This document shows, piece by piece, positions 32,696-42,425 of a stretch of 64,000 nt of DNA; position 1 is the stretch's first letter; each line of letters starts with the position of its first letter. The position numbers were made by a program, and so were the translations under genes. This DNA is from Micromonospora_J zhanjiangensis (GTDB lineage: Bacteria > Actinomycetota > Actinomycetes > Mycobacteriales > Micromonosporaceae): the NCBI RefSeq assembly GCF_042650605.1, contig NZ_JBHSBN010000011.1, positions 147,556 through 211,555 of the forward strand. The letters run 5' to 3'. The notes beneath the pieces are model-generated. The model was given only the letters and a program-made list of their open reading frames with translations. It made no database searches and was not told the DNA's origin.

Positions 32696-35065
32696 TCAGG
32701 CGTTGACCGGCTCGGGCCGCTGGTCCGCGCTGTCGCTGCCCGCGTCGCCACCGCGCCCGGCGTCGGTGTCCGTCATCGCGACCGGCTTGCGCTTGCTGAA
32801 CACCACCGCCGCGACCACGATCACGACCGCGATGACCGCGACCGCGATCCGCAGCGGGGTGTTCTTGTCGGTGCCCACGCTCCACGCCACCACGGCCGGC
32901 GCGATCAGCAGCGAGACCAGGTTCATCACCTTGAGCAGCGGGTTGATCGCCGGCCCGGCGGTGTCCTTGAACGGGTCACCGACCGTGTCGCCGATCACCG
33001 TCGCGGCGTGCGCCTCGGAGCCCTTGCCGCCGAAGGATCCGTCCTCGACCAGCTTCTTGGCGTTGTCCCAGGCGCCACCGGAGTTGGCCAGGAAGACCGC
33101 CATCAGCGTGCCGGCCCCGATCGCACCGGCCAGGTACGCCGCCAGGGCACCGGGCCCGAGACCGAAGCCGACCGCGATCGGCGCCAGGATGGCCAGCAGA
33201 CCGGGCGTCATCAGCTCGCGCTGGGCGTCCCGGGTGCAGATGTCCACCACCTTGCCGTACTCGGGGCGCTGCGAACCGTCCATGATCCCGGGCAGCTCGC
33301 GGAACTGCCGGCGTACCTCCATCACCACCGCGCCCGCCGAGCGGGACACCGCGTTGATGGCCAGGCCGGAGAAGAGGAACACGACCGCGGCACCGATGAT
33401 CAGGCCGACCAGGTTGCGCGGGTTGGCCACGTTGAGCGCGCCCAGGATCTCGGCGCCCACGTCCTTGACCCCGGCGTCGGCGTACGACGTGCTCAGCGTG
33501 TCGGTGTACGAGCCGAACAGCGCCGTCGCGGCGAGCACCGCGGTGGCGATCGCGATGCCCTTGGTGATCGCCTTGGTGGTGTTGCCGACCGCGTCCAGCT
33601 CGGTGAGCGTCCGCGCGCCCGCCTCGTCGATCTCGCCGGACATCTCCGCGACGCCCTGCGCGTTGTCGGAGATCGGGCCGAAGGTGTCCATCGCCACGAT
33701 CACGCCGACCGTGGTGAGCAGGCCGGTGCCGGCCAGCGCCACCGCGAACAGCGACAGGGTGAGCGATCCACCGCCGAGCAGGAAGGCGCCGAACACGCCG
33801 GCGCCGATCAGCAGCGCCGAGTAGACCGCCGACTCCAGGCCGACGCTGATACCGGCGAGCACCACCGTGGCGGGGCCGGTCAGCGAGCTCTTGCCGATGT
33901 CCTGCACCGGGCGCCGGTTGGTCTCGGTGAAGTAGCCGGTGAGCGCCTGGATGGCGGCGGCCAGCACGATGCCGATGACGACCGCGCCGATGGCCACGAA
34001 CCGCGGGTTGCCCTCGGTGCCGGCGAACTCCTCGCCGAAGCCGGCGAAGGTGGCCGGCAGGTAGAGCCAGGAGGCGATCGCGACCAGCACCGCGGCCAGC
34101 GCGGCGGAGATGTAGAAGGCCCGGTTGATCGCGGTCAGGCCGTTGCGGTCCGACGGCCGCAGCCGGGTGATGAACACCCCGACCAGGGCGATCACCGCGC
34201 CGATGCTGGAGATGATCAGCGGGAAGACCAGGCCGTCCGCGCCGAACGCCGCGCGGCCCAGGATCAGCGCCGCGACCAGGGTCACCGCGTACGACTCGAA
34301 CAGGTCGGCGGCCATGCCGGCGCAGTCACCGACGTTGTCGCCGACGTTGTCGGCGATGGTCGCGGCGTTGCGCGGGTCGTCCTCGGGGATGCCCTGCTCG
34401 ACCTTGCCGACCAGGTCGGCGCCGACGTCGGCGGCCTTGGTGAAGATGCCGCCGCCGACCCGCATGAACATGGCCAGCAGGGCGGCACCGAAGCCGAAGC
34501 CCTCCAGTACGGTCGGCGCGTCACCCCGGAAGATCAGTACCACCAGGGCGGCGCCGAACAGGCCCAGTCCCACGGTCAGGAAGCCGACCACGCCACCGGT
34601 GCGGAAGGCGACCCGCATGGCCGCCTCCCGACCGCCCTGCGCCTCCCGGGCGGCGGCGGCCACCCGGACGTTGGCGCGGGTGGCCAGTGCCATGCCGGCG
34701 CCACCGATGAACGCGCTGAACACCGCGCCGACCACGAAGAACGCCGACCGGCCGATCTTCACGGCGAGTACGTTGCCCTCGGTGTCGTGCACCGGCAGCA
34801 GGAAGAGCAGCACCACCGCGATCACGACGAAGATGGCGAGCGTTCTGAACTGGCGGAGCAGGTAGGCCGACGCGCCCTCCTGCACGGCGGCGGAGATCTC
34901 CTGCATTCTCGTGGTGCCCTTGCCGGCTGCCAGCACCACCCTGGTAAGGGCGGCGGCGAAGCCGAGCGCCACCAACGCGAGGACCGCGGCGATGATGACG
35001 TACGACAGATTCGCGCCGGTAAGGGACAGCCCGCCGCCCGCGGCGGCCAAGGTGGTCCCGGACAT
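32696..35065 (-). CDS. hppA: Membrane proton-pumping pyrophosphatase
   Basis: 789 residues from ATG 35065 with AGGAGG upstream. About 16 membrane helices. Catalytic signatures include DVGADLVGKVEQGIPEDDPRN (substrate loop), DNVGDNVGDCAGMAADLFE, and near the C-terminus DTVGDPFKDTAGP. The segment GNTTKAITKG (about residue 490) has Lys where K+-dependent enzymes have Ala, so this should be the K+-independent H+ pump. It couples PPi hydrolysis to proton export. Neighbours the bldG pair as in Streptomyces. Confidence 0.97.
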   Translation of the reverse strand: MSGTTLAAAGGGLSLTGANLSYVIIAAVLALVALGFAAALTRVVLAAGKGTTRMQEISAAVQEGASAYLLRQFRTLAIFVVIAVVLLFLLPVHDTEGNVLAVKIGRSAFFVVGAVFSAFIGGAGMALATRANVRVAAAAREAQGGREAAMRVAFRTGGVVGFLTVGLGLFGAALVVLIFRGDAPTVLEGFGFGAALLAMFMRVGGGIFTKAADVGADLVGKVEQGIPEDDPRNAATIADNVGDNVGDCAGMAADLFESYAVTLVAALILGRAAFGADGLVFPLIISSIGAVIALVGVFITRLRPSDRNGLTAINRAFYISAALAAVLVAIASWLYLPATFAGFGEEFAGTEGNPRFVAIGAVVIGIVLAAAIQALTGYFTETNRRPVQDIGKSSLTGPATVVLAGISVGLESAVYSALLIGAGVFGAFLLGGGSLTLSLFAVALAGTGLLTTVGVIVAMDTFGPISDNAQGVAEMSGEIDEAGARTLTELDAVGNTTKAITKGIAIATAVLAATALFGSYTDTLSTSYADAGVKDVGAEILGALNVANPRNLVGLIIGAAVVFLFSGLAINAVSRSAGAVVMEVRRQFRELPGIMDGSQRPEYGKVVDICTRDAQRELMTPGLLAILAPIAVGFGLGPGALAAYLAGAIGAGTLMAVFLANSGGAWDNAKKLVEDGSFGGKGSEAHAATVIGDTVGDPFKDTAGPAINPLLKVMNLVSLLIAPAVVAWSVGTDKNTPLRIAVAVIAVVIVVAAVVFSKRKPVAMTDTDAGRGGDAGSDSADQRPEPVNA

Positions 35066-35294
35066 TTCCGTCCTCCTGTTAGGCGAACATTCGCGTCGGT
35101 CGGCGGCGAGCACCGCCCCGACATCCCCACGCAGGGTGTTACGACCCGATTCCGCGGCACGTGGAACCGGGCCACCTGCTGATCACCCCGGGTACTCTAG
35201 CCCTGGCCGTGTCGGAGGTCACACGCCGGTCCCACTGTGTCGCGATGATCTTCATCATTGTGTTAGCACACGACACGCGGTATGGAATGCCCGG
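35066..35294. other. hppA promoter region
   Basis: 229 bases between divergent hppA and the end of the anti-sigma gene. It contains the hppA ribosome site and short AT-richer runs near 35250-35275. No gene is seen. Confidence 0.4.
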
Positions 35295-35738
35295 TCAGGC
35301 GGGTCGACGGCCCAGCGGCCAGGACATTCGGACCTCGGTGCCGATGCCCTCGTCCACCGGCCGCACCGTGAGGTCCTCGACGAAACCGGCGAGCAGGGCG
35401 AAGCCCACCCCGGTGGTGAGCGCCTCGTCGGTCAGCGACTCGTCGGCCAGTTCGTCCGGGGGCAGGGCGGCCAGTCCGAGTCCGGCCTCGATCGGCGCCC
35501 GGTCGATCACCCGGACGGTGTAGGGGCCCTGGTCGGACATCTCCATCTGGACCAGGTCCGGCAGGCCGTACTGGTTGTGCAGGGCGACCGCGCGGGTGCA
35601 CGCCTCACCGATGGCCAGCCGGACCTCGTCGAGCAGGTCCTCGGCGACCCCGGCGCGCCGGGCCACCGCCACGCCGACCAGCCGGGCGGTGCGGACGTGC
35701 ACCGGTGCGGGGGAGAACGACAGCCGTACCGTCGCCAT
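35295..35738 (-). CDS. RsbW-like anti-sigma factor (GHKL ATPase fold)
   Basis: 147 residues from ATG 35738, overlapping bldG's stop (TGATG). N-box and G-box elements are VRLAIGEACTRAVALHNQ and TGVGFALLAGFVEDL. It is the cognate partner expected for the BldG antagonist; it binds ATP and phosphorylates BldG or sequesters a sigma factor. Confidence 0.9.
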   Translation of the reverse strand: MATVRLSFSPAPVHVRTARLVGVAVARRAGVAEDLLDEVRLAIGEACTRAVALHNQYGLPDLVQMEMSDQGPYTVRVIDRAPIEAGLGLAALPPDELADESLTDEALTTGVGFALLAGFVEDLTVRPVDEGIGTEVRMSWPLGRRPA

Positions 35739-36094
35739 CACGCGCCGGAACCGGCCTGGTCCGCGCTGGTCGCGGCCTCCACCGTGGGGTAGATCGGGAA
35801 GACCTGGTCCAACGCCGTGATCCGGAAGATCTTCAGCAGCGGCTCCTTGCCACACACCAGACCGAATGTCCCGCCCACCGCGCGCAACCTTTTGAGCGCA
35901 CCGACCAGCACGCCGAGGCCGGTGGAGTCGAGGAAGTCCACCCGTCCGAGATCCACGACGACCTTACGGGCGCCGTTGTCGATCAGCTCGATGAGTCGTT
36001 CCCGCAGCCGGGGTGCGGTGTAGACGTCCACCTCGCCGCCGACCTCCAGCACCGTGTGCTCGGCGACGGTGCGGGTCGCCAGCGACAGCTCCAT
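35738..36094 (-). CDS. bldG: Anti-sigma factor antagonist BldG
   Basis: 118 residues from ATG 36094, which GGAGG precedes at five bases (ATG 36106 is a poorer choice). The N-terminus MELSLATRTV matches Streptomyces BldG. The STAS domain has the phosphorylated serine S57 in VDFLDSTGLGVLVG. It controls development and stress sigma factors via the anti-sigma gene that follows in the operon. Confidence 0.94.
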   Translation of the reverse strand: MELSLATRTVAEHTVLEVGGEVDVYTAPRLRERLIELIDNGARKVVVDLGRVDFLDSTGLGVLVGALKRLRAVGGTFGLVCGKEPLLKIFRITALDQVFPIYPTVEAATSADQAGSGA

Positions 36095-36234
36095 CTTCTC
36101 CTCCATCCGATGCCGGGAACGCTCCTGGGCATCTAACCATCGGCCGGTCGGCGGGGTGTCGGGGCCGCCGCCCGGGCCCCTTTACCCACGCCCCGGGTTT
36201 CTCACGACTGTTCATCGGTGCGAGAGTGCAGGGC

Positions 36235-38829
36235 GTGACCTCCGCAGCCACAGTATCGGTCGGCGGCGGGGCCGAGCGCGTACCGGACACCGCCGGGCCG
36301 GCCCCGGAGGACCTGCTGCGCCGGTTGCGGAACCGCGGGCCGGTCGACCCGGTCACCCACGTGGAACGGCTGCCGGCCAGCCCCGGCGTCGCCGTACCGT
36401 GGCCGGACTGGGTGCCCGAGCCGTTGCGCGCGGCGCTCGCCGGGCGCGGGGTGACCGCGCCCTGGCAGCACCAGGCCGAGGCGGCCGAGCTGGCCCACCA
36501 GGGCCGGCACGTGGTGGTCGCCACCGGTACGGCGTCCGGGAAGTCCCTGGCGTACCAGTTGCCGGCATTGTCCACGTTGCTGGCTGACCCGCGGGCGACC
36601 GTCCTCTACCTCGCGCCGACCAAGGCACTCGCCGCCGACCAGTTGCGCGCCGTCGCCGGCCTGGCCCTGGACGGCGTACGTCCGGCCTGCTACGACGGCG
36701 ACACCCCGCGCGCGGAGCGGGACTGGATCCGGCAGCACTCCCGCTTCGTGCTGACCAACCCGGACATGCTGCACCACGGGATCCTGCCCGGTCACGCGGC
36801 CTGGGCGACGTTCCTGCGCCGGCTGGCCTTCGTGGTGGTCGACGAGTGCCACACCTACCGTGGCGTGTTCGGGTCGCACGTCGCGCACGTGCTGCGCCGG
36901 TTGCGCCGACAGACAAACCGGTACGGGCGGACCACCACCGTCGCCCCGGCCGGCCCGGACCGACCGGTGTTCGTCCTGGCCTCGGCCACCTCGGGCGACC
37001 CGGCGACGGCCGCCGAACGACTCACCGGCCTGCCGGTCACCGCCGTAACCAGGGACACGTCGCCGCGCGGCGGGCTGACCTTCGCCCTCTGGGAACCGCC
37101 CCTGCAACCCACTCACCCGTCCGATGCGCCGGTCCCCGGCGCGTTCGAACCCGGCACGGCGGATCCCGGCGTGGAACCCGCCAGCGGTGACGGCGGCATC
37201 CGCGCCGCGCGGGCGGCCGACGACGGTCCCGGTACGAGCCACCGGCGGGAGCGCCCGCGTCCGCGTACCCGGGAGACCGAGGCCGGGGCGGCCGGCGGCC
37301 CGGCCGCCGGACGGGACCCGGTCGCGGAGGTGGTGCCGCAGGTCCGTCGGTCGGCGCTGCGGGAGACGGCCGACCTGCTCGCCGACACGGTCGCCGCCGG
37401 GGTACGCACCCTGGCCTTCGTCCGGTCCCGACGCGGCGCCGAGGTGGTGGCGACCAGCACCCGGCGCGCCCTGGACGAAGCGGTGCCGGGGCTCGGCGCC
37501 CGGGTGGCCGCCTACCGGGCCGGCTACCTGCGCGAGGAGCGGCGCGCCCTGGAGGACGCGCTGCTGACCGGCGAGTTGCTCGGCCTGGCCTCCACCAACG
37601 CGTTGGAGTTGGGCGTCGACCTGGTCGGCCTGGACGCGGTGCTGGTCTGCGGCTATCCGGGGACCCGGGCGTCGTTGTGGCAGCAGGCCGGCCGGGCCGG
37701 GCGCTCGGGCCGGGAGGCGCTGGCCGTACTGGTGGCCCGGGACGATCCGCTGGACAGTTATCTGGTGCACCATCCGGAGTCGCTGTTCGGTCGCCCGGTC
37801 GAGGCGACCGTGCTGGACCCGGCCAACCCGTACGTGCTCGGTCCGCAGTTGTGCAGCGCCGCGGCCGAGGCCCCACTGACCACCGCCGACCTGGAGCTGT
37901 TCGGACCGGGTACGGCGGAGACGGTCGAGGCGCTGGTCGCCTCGGGTGCGCTGCGTCGCCGGCCGACCGGATGGTACTGGCGGCACCGGGAACGGCCCGA
38001 GGTCGACCTGCGCGGCACCGGCGGTACGCCGATCTGCGTGGTCGAGTCCTCGACCGGCCGGCTGCTCGGCACCGTCGAGGAGTCGTCCTCGCACTTCATG
38101 GTGCACCCGGGCGCGGTCTACCTGCACCAGGGCGTGTCGTACGTGGTGGACGAGTTGGATCTGGCCGACGCCTGCGCGCTGGTGCACGCCGAGGAGCCGG
38201 ACTGGTCCACCCATGCCCGGGACGTCACCTCACTGTCGGTGGTGTCGGTCCGGTCGTACCTGGACGCCGGCCCGGTCGGAATGTTCCTCGGCGAGGTCGA
38301 CGTGACCAGCCAGGTGGTCTCGTACCAGCGGCGGCGGATCGCCTCCGGCGAGGTGCTGGACACCCGGCCGTTGGACCTGCCGGCCCGCCAGCTGCGTACC
38401 GTCGCGGTCTGGTTCACGGTCTCCCCGGCGGCGCTGGCGGCGGCCGGGGTGGCCGACGCCGACGTGCCCGGCGCCCTGCACGCCGCGGAGCACGCGGCGA
38501 TCGGCCTGCTGCCGCTGGTCGCGACCTGCGACCGGTGGGACATCGGCGGGTTGTCCACGGCTGCGCACCCGGACACCGAGGCACCCACCGTGTTCGTCTA
38601 CGACGGGCACCCCGGCGGCGCGGGCTTCGCCGAGCGGGCCTACCGGGCGGCGGCGGACTGGCTGGGCGCGACCCGCGACGCCATCGCCGAGTGCGGCTGC
38701 GAGGCCGGCTGCCCGTCCTGCGTCCAGTCCCCGAAGTGCGGCAACGGCAACAACCCGCTGGCCAAGTCGGACGCCGTGCGGGTCCTCGACGTGGTCCTGG
38801 CCAACCTGCCCACTCCTGACGCACAGTGA
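36235..38829 (+). CDS. DEAD/DEAH-box helicase, MrfA/Hrq1 type
   Basis: About 864 residues from GTG 36235 (GTG 36226 is possible; the longer frame upstream overlaps bldG). Walker A VATGTASGKSL (about 97), DECHTYR motif II (about 202), and motif VI QQAGRAGRSGR. The C-terminal DUF1998 zinc site is C-x3-C-x2-C-x5-C (CEAGCPSCVQSPKC near residue 822). MrfA and Hrq1 helicases of this type repair DNA crosslinks. The insert at about 370-420 is low complexity and may be a linker. Confidence 0.92.
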   Translation: MTSAATVSVGGGAERVPDTAGPAPEDLLRRLRNRGPVDPVTHVERLPASPGVAVPWPDWVPEPLRAALAGRGVTAPWQHQAEAAELAHQGRHVVVATGTASGKSLAYQLPALSTLLADPRATVLYLAPTKALAADQLRAVAGLALDGVRPACYDGDTPRAERDWIRQHSRFVLTNPDMLHHGILPGHAAWATFLRRLAFVVVDECHTYRGVFGSHVAHVLRRLRRQTNRYGRTTTVAPAGPDRPVFVLASATSGDPATAAERLTGLPVTAVTRDTSPRGGLTFALWEPPLQPTHPSDAPVPGAFEPGTADPGVEPASGDGGIRAARAADDGPGTSHRRERPRPRTRETEAGAAGGPAAGRDPVAEVVPQVRRSALRETADLLADTVAAGVRTLAFVRSRRGAEVVATSTRRALDEAVPGLGARVAAYRAGYLREERRALEDALLTGELLGLASTNALELGVDLVGLDAVLVCGYPGTRASLWQQAGRAGRSGREALAVLVARDDPLDSYLVHHPESLFGRPVEATVLDPANPYVLGPQLCSAAAEAPLTTADLELFGPGTAETVEALVASGALRRRPTGWYWRHRERPEVDLRGTGGTPICVVESSTGRLLGTVEESSSHFMVHPGAVYLHQGVSYVVDELDLADACALVHAEEPDWSTHARDVTSLSVVSVRSYLDAGPVGMFLGEVDVTSQVVSYQRRRIASGEVLDTRPLDLPARQLRTVAVWFTVSPAALAAAGVADADVPGALHAAEHAAIGLLPLVATCDRWDIGGLSTAAHPDTEAPTVFVYDGHPGGAGFAERAYRAAADWLGATRDAIAECGCEAGCPSCVQSPKCGNGNNPLAKSDAVRVLDVVLANLPTPDAQ

Positions 38830-38930
38830 TGGCTTGACTGCGAAATGCCCCAATGGTGGGTGGCTGTGGGCCGGCTGTGCAAGACTGCCGCGCACCGATC
38901 CACCCGACCCCCAGAGCGTTGAGGTACCCG

Positions 38931-39509
38931 ATGCGACTTGACGAGCTCCAGGCCCAGCGGCACCTGCTGATCCGGCAGCGAATCCGGTTCATGGTCAACC
39001 AGTACGAGGTCCACGCGGTCGCCCCGGACGGTTCCGAGGGCGAACTGCTCGCCTTCGCCCAGCAGAAGCGGCTGGCCTTCAAGGAGCAGGTCACCCTCTA
39101 CACCGACGACTCCAAGCAGCAACCGGTCCTCGGCTTCCGGGCCCGCCAGGTGCTCGACCTCGGCGCGACGTACGACGTCACGGACGCGTCCGGTGCCGCG
39201 ATCGGCCTGTTCCGCAAGGACTTCGGCCAGTCGCTGCTCCGCTCCACCTGGCACGTCGAGCAGCCCGGCCTCGGGCAGCTCACCGGCCAGGAACGCAGCC
39301 TGCCGGTGGCCCTGCTGCGCCGGTTCGTCGACTCGCTGTCCTGGTTGCCGTACCACTTCGACTTCACCATGAACGGGCAGCCGGCCTTCTCGGTGGTGAA
39401 GAAGTGGGGCCTGCGGGACCGTTACGTCGTGGAGATCCACCATCCGCAGCTGGACCGGCGGCTGGTGATCGCGATGGCGGTGGGCCTGGACGCCCTGCAG
39501 AGCCGCTGA
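38931..39509 (+). CDS. LURP-one/scramblase-like protein
   Basis: 192 residues from ATG 38931 with TTGAGG upstream. The beta-rich core (MRLDELQAQRHLLIRQRIRFM, VTDASGAAIGLFRKDFGQSLLRSTW, YHFDFTMNGQPAFSVVKKW) fits the tubby/LURP-one fold. The terminal IAMAVGLDAL helix is conserved. Function unknown; probably membrane-surface associated. Confidence 0.85.
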   Translation: MRLDELQAQRHLLIRQRIRFMVNQYEVHAVAPDGSEGELLAFAQQKRLAFKEQVTLYTDDSKQQPVLGFRARQVLDLGATYDVTDASGAAIGLFRKDFGQSLLRSTWHVEQPGLGQLTGQERSLPVALLRRFVDSLSWLPYHFDFTMNGQPAFSVVKKWGLRDRYVVEIHHPQLDRRLVIAMAVGLDALQSR

Positions 39510-39559
39510 CCCGGTCCGGGCCGGGGCGCCTACCAGGGCGCCCCGGTGGACCGCCATCG

Positions 39560-39928
39560 TCACCCCGATCGGATCGGGCCGGCCCGGGCGGCGCCGGTGG
39601 CGACCATGGTCAGCCGGGGCAGCGGAGCGACCGTCGACTCGACCCGGATCCGGATGTCCAGACCGTCGACGGCGCAGCCGACGAGCCGACCGCCGTTCGC
39701 GGCGACCAGATCGGCGGCTCGGGCACAGGCCCGGTCCGCACCGTCGGCGGCCCGCGCCGCCCCGGCGAGCGCACCGAGGTCGGCCGCCACCCGGGCCTGC
39801 TGATGGCCGACCCGGGCCGCTCCGACGCCGGCTCCGGCCACGCCACCGGCCAGCAGGACCAGTCCCACCGCCAGCAACCAGAGGGTGGCACTGCCCCGAT
39901 CCGCTGGTCGGCGCCGACCGGCCGTCAT
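39560..39928 (-). CDS. TadF-like pilus protein (Rv3654c type)
   Basis: 122 residues, overlapping the TadE gene by four bases. One N-terminal membrane helix (LWLLAVGLVLLAGGVAGAGVG) after RGSATLW, as in Tad minor pilins. The helical segment ADLGALAGAARAADGADRAC is typical of helicase/secretion-neighbourhood TadE-like proteins. Confidence 0.82.
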   Translation of the reverse strand: MTAGRRRPADRGSATLWLLAVGLVLLAGGVAGAGVGAARVGHQQARVAADLGALAGAARAADGADRACARAADLVAANGGRLVGCAVDGLDIRIRVESTVAPLPRLTMVATGAARAGPIRSG

Positions 39929-40368
39929 CGGGGGACTCCCCCGGCGCCGCCGGAGTCCACGACGCCGCCGGAGTCCACGACGCCGCCGGAGTCCACGACC
40001 GCACCGGAATCCACGACGGCGCCCGGCTCCACGGCTGCCACGGCTGTGGCGGTGACCGTGAGGGCGGGGAGGTTGCCGCCCAGCGCCCGTACCGGTGCCC
40101 GGCAGGTGGCGCTGACCCGATCACCGTCGAGGTCGACCGCCATGACCGCATTCGGCGGAGCCTCGGAGCCGTCACCGGCCGCCCCGGCACCGCGCGCGGT
40201 CGCCAACGCGGCGTCGCGGGCGGCGTCCAGGCAGTGTGCCCGGGTGGTGACACCGCCGATCGCGGTGAGTCCGGCCAGTAGCAACAGGACCAACGCGGGC
40301 AGCCCGGCCGCCAGCTCGGCGGTGAACGAACCCCGGTCACGGTCCGGACCGGCGAGCCGCGCGACCAT
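39925..40368 (-). CDS. TadE-like minor pilin with repeat tail
   Basis: 147 residues from ATG 40368 (MVARLAGPDRDRGSFTAELA). A single hydrophobic helix follows the E in FTAELAAGLPALVLLLLAG. The C-terminus contains four near-identical VVDSGx units encoded by an 18-bp tandem repeat. Such tails are not part of the family core. Confidence 0.82.
   Translation of the reverse strand: MVARLAGPDRDRGSFTAELAAGLPALVLLLLAGLTAIGGVTTRAHCLDAARDAALATARGAGAAGDGSEAPPNAVMAVDLDGDRVSATCRAPVRALGGNLPALTVTATAVAAVEPGAVVDSGAVVDSGGVVDSGGVVDSGGAGGVPR
39945..40022. repeat. 18-bp tandem repeat in tadE
   Basis: About four copies of an 18-base unit (GCCGCCGGAGTCCACGAC with variation) within the 3' end of the TadE gene; each encodes six residues. 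Confidence 0.85.
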
Positions 40369-40457
40369 CTCAACGCCCCGTTGGCGAGGGACGCCGAACC
40401 ACCGGGCCACGCCGGCCCCGAACTGATCACAATGACGAGGGCCGGCGAATCGCTCGG

Positions 40458-40625
40458 TCACTTCAGTGCCCGGTTGATGATCGCGGTCAGCGCGGCCTGG
40501 ACGGTGCCGGAGGTGAGCACCTTGAGCAGGAGGCCGGCGAAGGCGACGGCGGCGAGCGTGCCGACCGCGTACTCGGCGGTGTTCATGCCGTCGTCACCGC
40601 GCAACCGGCGGAGCATTCTGCGCAT
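40458..40625 (-). CDS. Flp-type pilin (DUF4244)
   Basis: 55 residues from ATG 40625 with AGGA nine bases upstream. After RLRGDDGMNTAEYAVGTLAAVAFAGLL (split here) the NTAEYA processing motif precedes the pilin helix, as in actinobacterial Tad pilins (Rv3656c type). It would be the main structural subunit of the pilus. Confidence 0.88.
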   Translation of the reverse strand: MRRMLRRLRGDDGMNTAEYAVGTLAAVAFAGLLLKVLTSGTVQAALTAIINRALK

Positions 40626-40645
40626 CTCGGATTCCTTTCCTCTCG

Positions 40646-40801
40646 GGTCCCGCCTCGCGGGACCGCTGCGTTGGGTCGGATTCCCGCGTCGCGGGAGGTG
40701 TGTGGTTCGGTCGGATCCCATCGCGGGATCTCCGTGATCGGGTCGCGTCCGCGTCGCGAAGCCCTGATGATTCGGTCGGATCCCGCGCCTCGCGCGGGAT
40801 C
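40646..40801. repeat. Four tandem short hairpins
   Basis: Hairpins at 40646-40664, 40682-40696, 40714-40730 and 40779-40801 share GATCCCGC/GCGGGATC-like arms. Three are preceded by GGTCGGA. They fill the gap between the pilin gene and tadC. Confidence 0.75.
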
Positions 40802-40823
40802 TCGGTGCTCGGGCGTGCGGGCA

Positions 40824-41549
40824 TTACAGGACGTCGCCCAGGACGGCCACGATCACCGGCACCAGGCCGGCGAGGATGAAGGCGGGTAGGAAGCACAGCC
40901 CCAGCGGCAGCACGATCAGCACTCCGGCCCGACGGGCGGCCGTCTCGGCGGCGAGCGCCCGGTCGGTGCGCAGGTCGTCGGCCAGCCGGCCCAACGCGCG
41001 GGCCAGGGCGGCGCCGCTGGCCGAGGACCGCACCACCGCCCGGATCAGCCGGTCGGCACCACCGACCGGCGCCAGGTAGGACCATGCCTCGTCCGGTTCG
41101 CCGCCCAGCCGGATGGTCCACGCCACACTGGACAGTCGCCCGCCGAGCGGACCGCCGAGGGCGTCGGCCACGGCGGCCACCGCCCGGTCGACCGGCGCGC
41201 CGGACCGCAGCGCGGCGGCCAGCAGGTCGGCGGCGAGCGGCAGGTCCGCCGCCTCCCGGGCCCGGCGCCGCCGGGTGTCGGGTGACTCGACCCGACGGAG
41301 CAGTGGATCCAGGCAGATGGCCAGGACCAACCCGATCACCGGTCCGAGCCAGCCGCCGACGAGAACGGCGGCGGCCACCCCGCCGAGCAGGGCGGCGAGC
41401 CGGATCCGGTCCGGCCTGAGTATCCGTTGTCCCGGTTCGGGTTCCCGCCGAGCCGCGCCGGCCGGCAACTCCGGCCGACCCTGCCGTGCGTGATGGTCGC
41501 CGGTGATCGGCCGACCCGGTCGTGCGTGACGGTTTCCGGTGGTCGCCAT
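40824..41549 (-). CDS. tadC: TadC-like inner-membrane platform protein
   Basis: 241 residues from ATG 41549, directly after the tadB stop. Membrane segments near residue 52-75 and at the C-terminus (AGVLIVLPLGLCFLPAFILAGLVPV) flank the T2SF domain (DLPLAADLLAAALRSGAPVDRAV, ALARALGRLADDLR). With TadB it anchors the pilus assembly ATPase. Confidence 0.88.
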   Translation of the reverse strand: MATTGNRHARPGRPITGDHHARQGRPELPAGAARREPEPGQRILRPDRIRLAALLGGVAAAVLVGGWLGPVIGLVLAICLDPLLRRVESPDTRRRRAREAADLPLAADLLAAALRSGAPVDRAVAAVADALGGPLGGRLSSVAWTIRLGGEPDEAWSYLAPVGGADRLIRAVVRSSASGAALARALGRLADDLRTDRALAAETAARRAGVLIVLPLGLCFLPAFILAGLVPVIVAVLGDVL

Positions 41550-42425
41550 TCAGGACACCACCCGCTGCCCACCGCCGCTGAGCCGGGCCGTCCAGGCCAG
41601 CCCGGCGACCTGGAGCACGACCGCGCCGAGCGCACAGCCCGCGCCGACCGGGGTGTGCAGCAGCACCTGAACCGGGTCGGCGCCGATGACGTAACCCAGG
41701 GCGACGCCGCCCGACGGCAGCACCGCCAGCAGCCACGCCGTGGCCCGGGTGCCGGCGGCCTGGGCGGCGGCCACCGCCAGTCCCCGGTCGGTGGCGCGGG
41801 CGTCGCCCTCGATCCGCTCCAGCAGGTCGGCCAGCGGTGCTCCGGTCTGCTCGGCGAGCCGTACGGCCGCCCGTGCCAGCCTCACCAGCCGGTCCGGTTC
41901 CCCGTCGCCCCCGGCGTGCCCCTCGTTTTGGCCGGGTGATTCGAATGCCGCGAGGGCGGTCGGGACGGGTAGGCCGGTACGCAGGTCGGCGGCCAGGGCC
42001 GCCAGTCCGTCCAGTCGGCGTCGCCGGTCGCGCGCGGCCGCCCGGGCGGCCCGGCCACGCAGTGCCGCACCGGTGGCCAGCCCGCCGTAGACGGACGCCA
42101 GGAGTCCACCCACCGGTCCGCCGAGGATCGAGCCGACGCCCACGGCCACCAGGCCCACCAGCAGGGCCGTCCGTCGCGGTGCGGCCACGACCCACCGTGG
42201 CAACCCGGCTCGCCGTGGCCGTCTCCCGGTTGCCGCGGCCCCGGTTGCCGCGGCCGAGCGCGGATGCCCGAGAACCGTCCGTCGGCGGGTCAACCGCCGC
42301 AGGCCCGGCCACCGGACCGGAGACAGCCGCGTCCCACGTGATCGCCCGACGCGCCGACCCAACCGGGCAGCGGCCAACCCCGCCACCATCAGACAGCCCG
42401 CGGTCAGCAGCAGGGTCCCCGTCAC
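41550..42425 (-). CDS. tadB: TadB-like inner-membrane platform protein
   Basis: 291 residues from GTG 42425, overlapping cpaF's stop as GTGA. Membrane helices at the N-terminus, the middle (ALLVGLVAVGVGSILGGPVGGLLASVYGG) and the end. The T2SF core is DGLAALAADLRTGLPVPTALAAF and AVRLAEQTGAPLADLLERIEGDARA. Confidence 0.88.
   Translation of the reverse strand: MTGTLLLTAGCLMVAGLAAARLGRRVGRSRGTRLSPVRWPGLRRLTRRRTVLGHPRSAAATGAAATGRRPRRAGLPRWVVAAPRRTALLVGLVAVGVGSILGGPVGGLLASVYGGLATGAALRGRAARAAARDRRRRLDGLAALAADLRTGLPVPTALAAFESPGQNEGHAGGDGEPDRLVRLARAAVRLAEQTGAPLADLLERIEGDARATDRGLAVAAAQAAGTRATAWLLAVLPSGGVALGYVIGADPVQVLLHTPVGAGCALGAVVLQVAGLAWTARLSGGGQRVVS

Noticed and set aside
32606..35182. 858-codon frame opposite hppA
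   Set aside because: Antisense shadow; the pyrophosphatase motifs are on the other strand.
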